NCBI GenBank assembly: GCA_023213395.1
Contig: CM041465.1
Coordinates: 199,957,741 to 200,021,740, forward strand
Origin: Cycas panzhihuaensis
Lineage: Eukaryota; Cycadophyta
Reading direction: 5' to 3'
DNA length: 64,000 nt
Shown: in pieces, positions 58,940 to 64,000 of the stretch
Layout: the number at the start of each line of letters is the position of its first letter
Numbering within the stretch: position 1 is the stretch's first letter
Position numbers and translations under genes: made by a program
Notes under the pieces: model-generated
The model's database searches: none
Told to the model about the DNA's origin: nothing
Seen by the model: only the letters and a program-made list of their open reading frames with translations

Positions 58940-59935
58940 TAAGCTTTGGAAATAATTTTGTTCCTACATATATCTATTGTGCACCTCCTTTTATGACAAT
59001 AGGTATGATTAATGTTCTGATTATTATTGGAATTAAAATTATTCCTTTTTTAGGATGTTGGTTTAGATGAATTTTAATTTTTGGGTGGTCCTATATTCTT
59101 AGAATTTTAATTATAATTGTTTGATATAGAACCTATATTAGGTTTCTAAAACTTAGGATCATTATTATGACTATTTTGATAATTATTTTAATTTTTTAAT
59201 CTATTTTGTGGCTTGAACTTAGAAAATAAAGCCTAAGAAGGATCGTGTTCTTTCTAGTTTATATTAGTATAGTTTAGAATTCAATTAGTTGATTTTTTAA
59301 TTGATTAAATGTGATTGGTGGATGACCACATTATTACATAGTAGATTTGCATAGATTAAAGTATTTAGGAAGTTTATTAATAACTACATGAATGAGTGTA
59401 TCATTATCTTTTGCATAAGTAGTAGTTACGATTTTGTCATAAATTTTTATTAAAGATTTTATACAATTTCCTAAGTCTATGTTTATGGGTTGAAGGTTTA
59501 TTAAGAAGTCTTCAACTCTAGAAAATTCTTCATACTTAAGGTCATACATCCTTTGCTCGAGAATGGCAAGTTGTTGTATATCTACCTTATCATATTTCTC
59601 CTTAAGCTTGGCCCAGACTACAACAAGATCATCTGTGTTAGAGAACTACCTACTTATGTCTGGTAAGAGAGAGGTTAAAATGATGCCTAGGGCTCCATTA
59701 TAATTCATTAAGTATACTATATAGGCATCTAATGTTTTATCTATAAGTTTCATAAACTCTCTTGTTACATACCACCAAAGCTCTTATTGCTTAAGTTGAT
59801 TTGATATTCTAACTTTCTAGTCAACATAATTTAAATTGGTTAATACTAGAATTGGAATGGAGGAAGTTATCCTTAGCATGAGTGCTATAATGGGTGAGAA
59901 ACCTACAATGAGAGATCCTCCTTGATGGAAATTTA
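58940..59935 (-). pseudogene. Ty1/copia Gag (N4)
   Basis: The zinc-knuckle-like YCHKRRCTIDIC is near 58965-59000 on the minus strand (CxxCxxxGHxxxxC, one His to Cys/Arg change). An Asn/Ser-rich spacer follows. The best-preserved segment is 59334-59549 (MYDLKYEEFSRVEDFL). The N-terminal region near 59600-59740 has NGALGIILTSLLPDIS and WAKLKEKYDK. It is a paralogue of the plus-strand Gag at 54431-55250. Confidence 0.75.
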
Positions 59936-60880
59936 AGGGAACAAAAAGGTGAAAAAAAGAAATATTAAGCCACAATTAAAAATAATCACAATATTTGATT
60001 TTAATTAAGAGATTACAAAGTAAGTATGCGTGAATAAATGTAGATGTATTATTAATTTTTATAAATAACATAAGGAAATAGACCCTTTAACACATTAAAA
60101 GTTGATTTCTAGTAATCAAAAGGTGTAAATTTAATCATACGCTTAAAAAATTAGATTAAATATGTAAGCATTTACGTATTTATAATATCATTTGTATCAA
60201 ATAGTAGTGAAATAATGATTTAATTATTTGCTTAATAAACTACTTGAATTTATTAAAAATTATACAAAAAAATGATGTAGTTAATTAATAAATTTGATAA
60301 ATGATTAAATGTATATTAAATTAAAGTAATAATTTTGAAAAAATATAAAGAAAATTATTGGTTAAAGTCATGTACCTTAACTTACCTCATCATGATTTGA
60401 TACTTGAATTTGTGTGAGATTTTGCACATGAAGATGGCATCCAAATTACTTGAGTGACCAGTCAAATTGTCTAGTCTAAATTAAAAATCTGATGTAACTT
60501 CTAAAACTAAATTTTGAGTCTAAATAAATAAGTTATGATAAAAAATGTACAAGTAACTATTTGGAATATATGGGGGGGAGGGGAGGAGGGAGGGATTAAA
60601 AAATAAAAGTTAAGCCTCTTTTAAAAACTAAGTAAAGCTCACATGGAGTGTTAATAGGACTAAGGGCTAGTGAGAAGGGGGTTGGCAGACCTAAAAATTT
60701 AATTAATTGGATTGGAATCTTTTTGTATTTATAAAATAATTAACTAGATTTAATAATATTTAATGTTTGACCAAACATAAAAAGAAAAAAGTTAATAATT
60801 TAACCCTAAGAACATAGGGTTTTGAATGAAATATTAGACCAAATAAAAAATTTCTCTCAAAATTGAAGTTACAAGCAGCA
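59936..60880 (-). repeat. Copia leader (minus copy of the inverted pair)
   Basis: Reverse-complement partner of 53450-54430, also sharing 60545-60880 with 20475-20800 in N1. It contains a G-rich run (60570-60595). No coding. The 5' LTR expected to its right was not recognised. Confidence 0.55.
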
Positions 60881-60984
60881 GACAAATGGATTTTTGTGTG
60901 ATCTGTGTTAATAGAGTCTGTCATTCGATCTTCATCGAATTGATTTTTTCATTTTGCTTTGTGATTACATGTGGGTCTTCGTTG

Positions 60985-61150
60985 CTTAATGGCATCTTCA
61001 ATTTAACTATGTAATGGCATAGTGCTCTCAATTTAGCTTAGCTCCAACTTTAGCTATATTATTTATAGCTCTGTTAATGGAATAATGGAATCTCCAATTT
61101 ATCTCATCTTCATTAGTTACATTATCTACAGATAGAGATAGCTTTATGTG
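60985..61150. repeat. Short repeats of (T)AATGGxATxxTCAATTTAxCT
   Basis: Several degenerate copies (near 60989, 61013, 61078) of a 25-35-base unit. No coding. Confidence 0.45.
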
Positions 61151-61790
61151 ATGGCAGTGCATATTGGTTTCATTATCGAATTGAGCTAAGGACAATGATG
61201 ATGGGTGAGACCAAGAAAAAATAATTTGGGATCCTCTTCTATACCACCCAGAGTAGAAGTCGAGTTATATTGTGATAGAGGAGAATATTGGGAAAGAGAA
61301 AAACTCTAAGCTAGAATACATAGATCCTAATTTATAATCACAGTAAGGAAGCAAGTGAAGAGGCAACCATCTGCATATTCAACAGAGAAGAGAAAGTCAA
61401 AAAATAAGGATGAAGTGAAGGAGTAAGATCTGGGCATGGTCGAGACACAGACAAAAGAAGAAATTAATCAAAGATGTGTAAAAGAAGAGGATTCTGTAAA
61501 ATGAAGACAACCAACAAACACCGATAAAAATAGTCAACAAGATTCTATGGAATGAGGAAAGTTACAAAAAGAAGAAATATTAATACAAGAAGAAAATTCC
61601 ATCAAGTTGGGGATATATAGTGTAGCAAAACAAGCTTGAAATCATCATTTGTTATAAATTCAAACTCCAAGCTATATAATAAATCCCCTTTTTAAACTCT
61701 TAATGGTGACTCCAAGTAGTAGTATGGGAGGCATAACAGGTAATAATGCACAAACTACAGAAGGACAAAGTAGGGTATCGAGTGGAGGAA
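61151..61790 (+). other. Leader or Gag N-terminus of gypsy element F
   Basis: AG-rich (Lys/Glu-rich if translated). No firm motif. Its position before the Gag domain suggests leader or Gag N-terminus. Confidence 0.35.
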
Positions 61791-62900
61791 ATCAAGTAAG
61801 TGCAACTCTATATATTGTTATACAAAGTGATTTAATGTTCTCAAGCCTCTAATTTGATGGAATCACAGATCCAGGTGATCATTTAGCATTATTTAAAAAC
61901 ATGATCCAAATCAAAAGAATTTTGGATCAAGGAGAAATAAAAGCCTAATTTTTTTCAACATTGAGGGGACATGTAGTGGCATGGTTTCAATATGTAGTGG
62001 CATAAAAATTGAACTGGGATCAATTGTGAGTGTAATTTTTAAATCAATTTTAAAAATTGAAAGATCCAATGGCCATCTTATAGAATTTGGAAGAAATTTA
62101 ATAGTATCTAAGAGAGTCTATCAATGATTTTGATGCAAGGATATGAATTATCATGAATAAAATACCGTCAATGACAACAATCAATCCAATGTTGGTAATG
62201 AAGTACTTTGTACAAGGATTGATACCCCAACTTAGAGACAAAGTAATGCTACATCTAATGAATAACTATGAGAAAGTGAGGGAGTTAGTCCTAAAACTTC
62301 AAAAACCAAATGAAAGCAACTTATTCCTAGATGGTGATATAGCCCTTAGTATATTTTCCTATAACAGACATGATAATGCAACCCATACAAATGTTATAGA
62401 TGTTTACTAACCTTGAAATTGAAGCTTAAAAGAAAGAAATAGAAGCATTTAAGCAGTAACTTGTAGTTTCTATCCCCAACAATATGTAATATAATTAGGA
62501 GCTAGAGAAGCTACACATAGAATTGTCATGTTTGTGACTTAAAAAATCGAGGGAAAATATCTGGTGTCCTCCACCTTGCAATTAACAAGGGTATTTAAAA
62601 AATGAGCATGGAGGATTGATGAAATAGTATGACAATTATCAGAGGAATAATCATAACACATGGGAATGTTATTTTAGACCCAAGAATAATGAAGGTAAAA
62701 TTCATAATGTATATTCACAAAAAATGGAATGTGAATCTTAAAGCAATGTAAGGGGAAAACAAGACCGATTCATTAGTTCTTATGTTAGAGATGGGGACAT
62801 TACAAATCAGAGTATCCATTAGAAAAGAAAGGAGGAGAATATATCTGTGAGGAATATGGACTAGTAGACCATGAATGGCCAAATTACCTAAAAAATAATA
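61791..62900 (+). pseudogene. Ty3/gypsy Gag (element F)
   Basis: The retrotransposon Gag domain starts with FDGITDPGDHLALFKNMIQI near 61853-61912 (family FxGxxDPxxHLxxF). RGHVVAWFQ follows near 61970 (xGxAxxWF) and the ESINDFDARI segment near 62115-62150 (ESLxxFxxRF). The open part is 62153-62410 (VMKYFVQGLIPQLRDKV). Two knuckle-like motifs, GHYKSEYPLEKKG and ICEEYGLVDHEWP, lie near 62795-62885, with Cys residues replaced by Tyr. It is a different gypsy family from the giant element. Stops are frequent. Confidence 0.75.
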
Positions 62901-63290
62901 AAGTTCAAAGTGCTAATTTGGTCAATGTGGTTTTAGATTAGGAAAAGTTAGAATTTTGGCAAATACATAGTGAAAAATCAATAAGATCTCTTCCTCTTCA
63001 AGATAATTTCCTAAATCCAACAATGGAGAAGCAATGATTGAAAGAAGCAGTCAAAATTCTTCAAGATGCCATGAGAGAAGTTCAACAAGAAGAGTCGTAA
63101 TAAGGAAGATTCAAAGGCCTATATTACAAAATAAAAATATCATAACCATAAGAAGGTATAAATCCTTAGCAACAGTTGCAAACTATAAAAGATATACTTA
63201 ATGAATTAGGAGTGTCAATCCCTATATCAGTAGTATTTAAGTGGTGGGAAGTAGGGTACTTTCAGTAATTAGTATTAGATTAAATTAAAA
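62901..63290 (+). other. Gag-protease spacer of element F
   Basis: Broken frames without a recognised domain. Confidence 0.35.
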
Positions 63291-63780
63291 AAATAGTACT
63301 TAGAACCATAAAAGACATGGGAGTAGATCATAGAGTCCTAATTATAGTTTTTAGAACAACTCTATCTAGAACTATTGTAGATAGAAGCTCAAGAGTAAAT
63401 GTATTACTCAAATCCTTGTGGATAGCCTTGGGAAGGCCCAATTTGGTTGCCCAGATTATTCCATTAGACTAGCCAATTAATTACAAGTAAGGCCTATGGG
63501 AACATTATTGAATATCCTAGTAATAGTTGCAGAAGTTAGTGTATTAGTGGATTTTATAGTAGTTTGAATATAAGATCAGAGGAAGACTTATCCAGCCTTG
63601 TTAGGTAGACCTTGGTTATTAGCTATGAAGGCAATTTAGGATTGGGAGAGACATACATTTATCCTTCTAGTAGGAGAGAAGATAGTGACCTTTCCATTAT
63701 GCTTGGATGGGTAAAAGATAAAAAAGATTAAAGATGAAGGTAGAGCCTCATTAGTAACAACAACCACATAATTTACAGTA
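63291..63780 (+). pseudogene. Ty3/gypsy protease (element F)
   Basis: The active-site segment TIVDRSSRVNVLLKSLW lies near 63370-63420 (family xxVDxGSGxNVLPxxLW). The loop-forming Gly is replaced by Ser and one residue before it by Arg. YPALLGRPWLLAMKAI is near 63590-63640 (YxxLLGRPWLxxxxA), followed by DWERHTFIL. The element runs off the right edge, so RT and integrase are not visible. Confidence 0.8.
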
Positions 63781-64000
63781 AGTACTTATTCTAAAATAGA
63801 TTTTTAAATACAACCATTATTACCAAACAACCCTTCATCATCTTATATGCTGAATTAGCTATATAATACCTAGGAAGAGATAAAACCAGCTTCTTGCTAT
63901 CATTTTAAGTGTTACATAGATTCTTCAGAAGAAGAGGATGAAGAAAAAATACAACTAGAGTCACCTCAAATAGAAAAGAATATACAAGGAAAAATTACTT
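63781..64000 (+). other. Protease-RT linker of element F (cut by window end)
   Basis: An acidic segment (EEEDEEK-like, near 63930-63950) resembles the linker before RT. Cut off by the window edge. Confidence 0.4.

Overview
This window looks like heterochromatic, AT-rich DNA from a plant with a large, repeat-packed nuclear genome. The evidence is layered Ty3/gypsy and Ty1/copia LTR retrotransposons of plant type, primer-binding sites matching the 3' end of initiator tRNA-Met, and a fragment of a plant LRR receptor-like kinase. No intact host gene, tRNA, rRNA or CRISPR array was seen. The genus cannot be told from the sequence. Nearly all coding remnants are pseudogenes, read here by matching family motifs by eye. 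Layout: (1) 1-7280 is the 3' half of a decayed gypsy element with a protease, no recognisable RT or integrase, an isolated second RNase H, 3'-UTR repeats and an antisense ORF. (2) About 7.3-41.5 kb reads best as one giant, Tat/Ogre-like gypsy element on the plus strand. Its gag tail and protease (16.85-19.29 kb), RT/RNase H (23.2-24.4 kb), integrase (33.3-34.5 kb), 3'-UTR repeats, antisense ORF (35.6-37.4 kb) and second RNase H (40.06-40.44 kb) are split by later insertions. These are copia I (about 9.7-16,844), non-autonomous element N1 (19,289-23,215), copia N2 (24,489-33,296) and a probable solo LTR (39,478-40,030). (3) 41.5-45.86 kb is mostly unassigned and holds one copia LTR. (4) 45,863-53,376 is a young copia insertion (N3) whose LTRs look identical and which has a perfect CAAAG target duplication. 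(5) 53.4-60.9 kb holds two oppositely oriented copies of another copia family. (6) 61.2-64.0 kb is the gag-protease start of a different gypsy element that runs off the window. The three most useful observations are these. N1 carries a captured, antisense fragment of an LRR-III receptor-like kinase. The gypsy elements carry a detached RNase H domain and an antisense ORF in a repeat-rich 3' region. The old copies show glutamine-codon-to-stop decay, whereas N3 keeps its CpG-rich composition. The nest can be ordered: the gypsy is oldest, copia I, N1 and N2 landed in it later, and N3 is the youngest.
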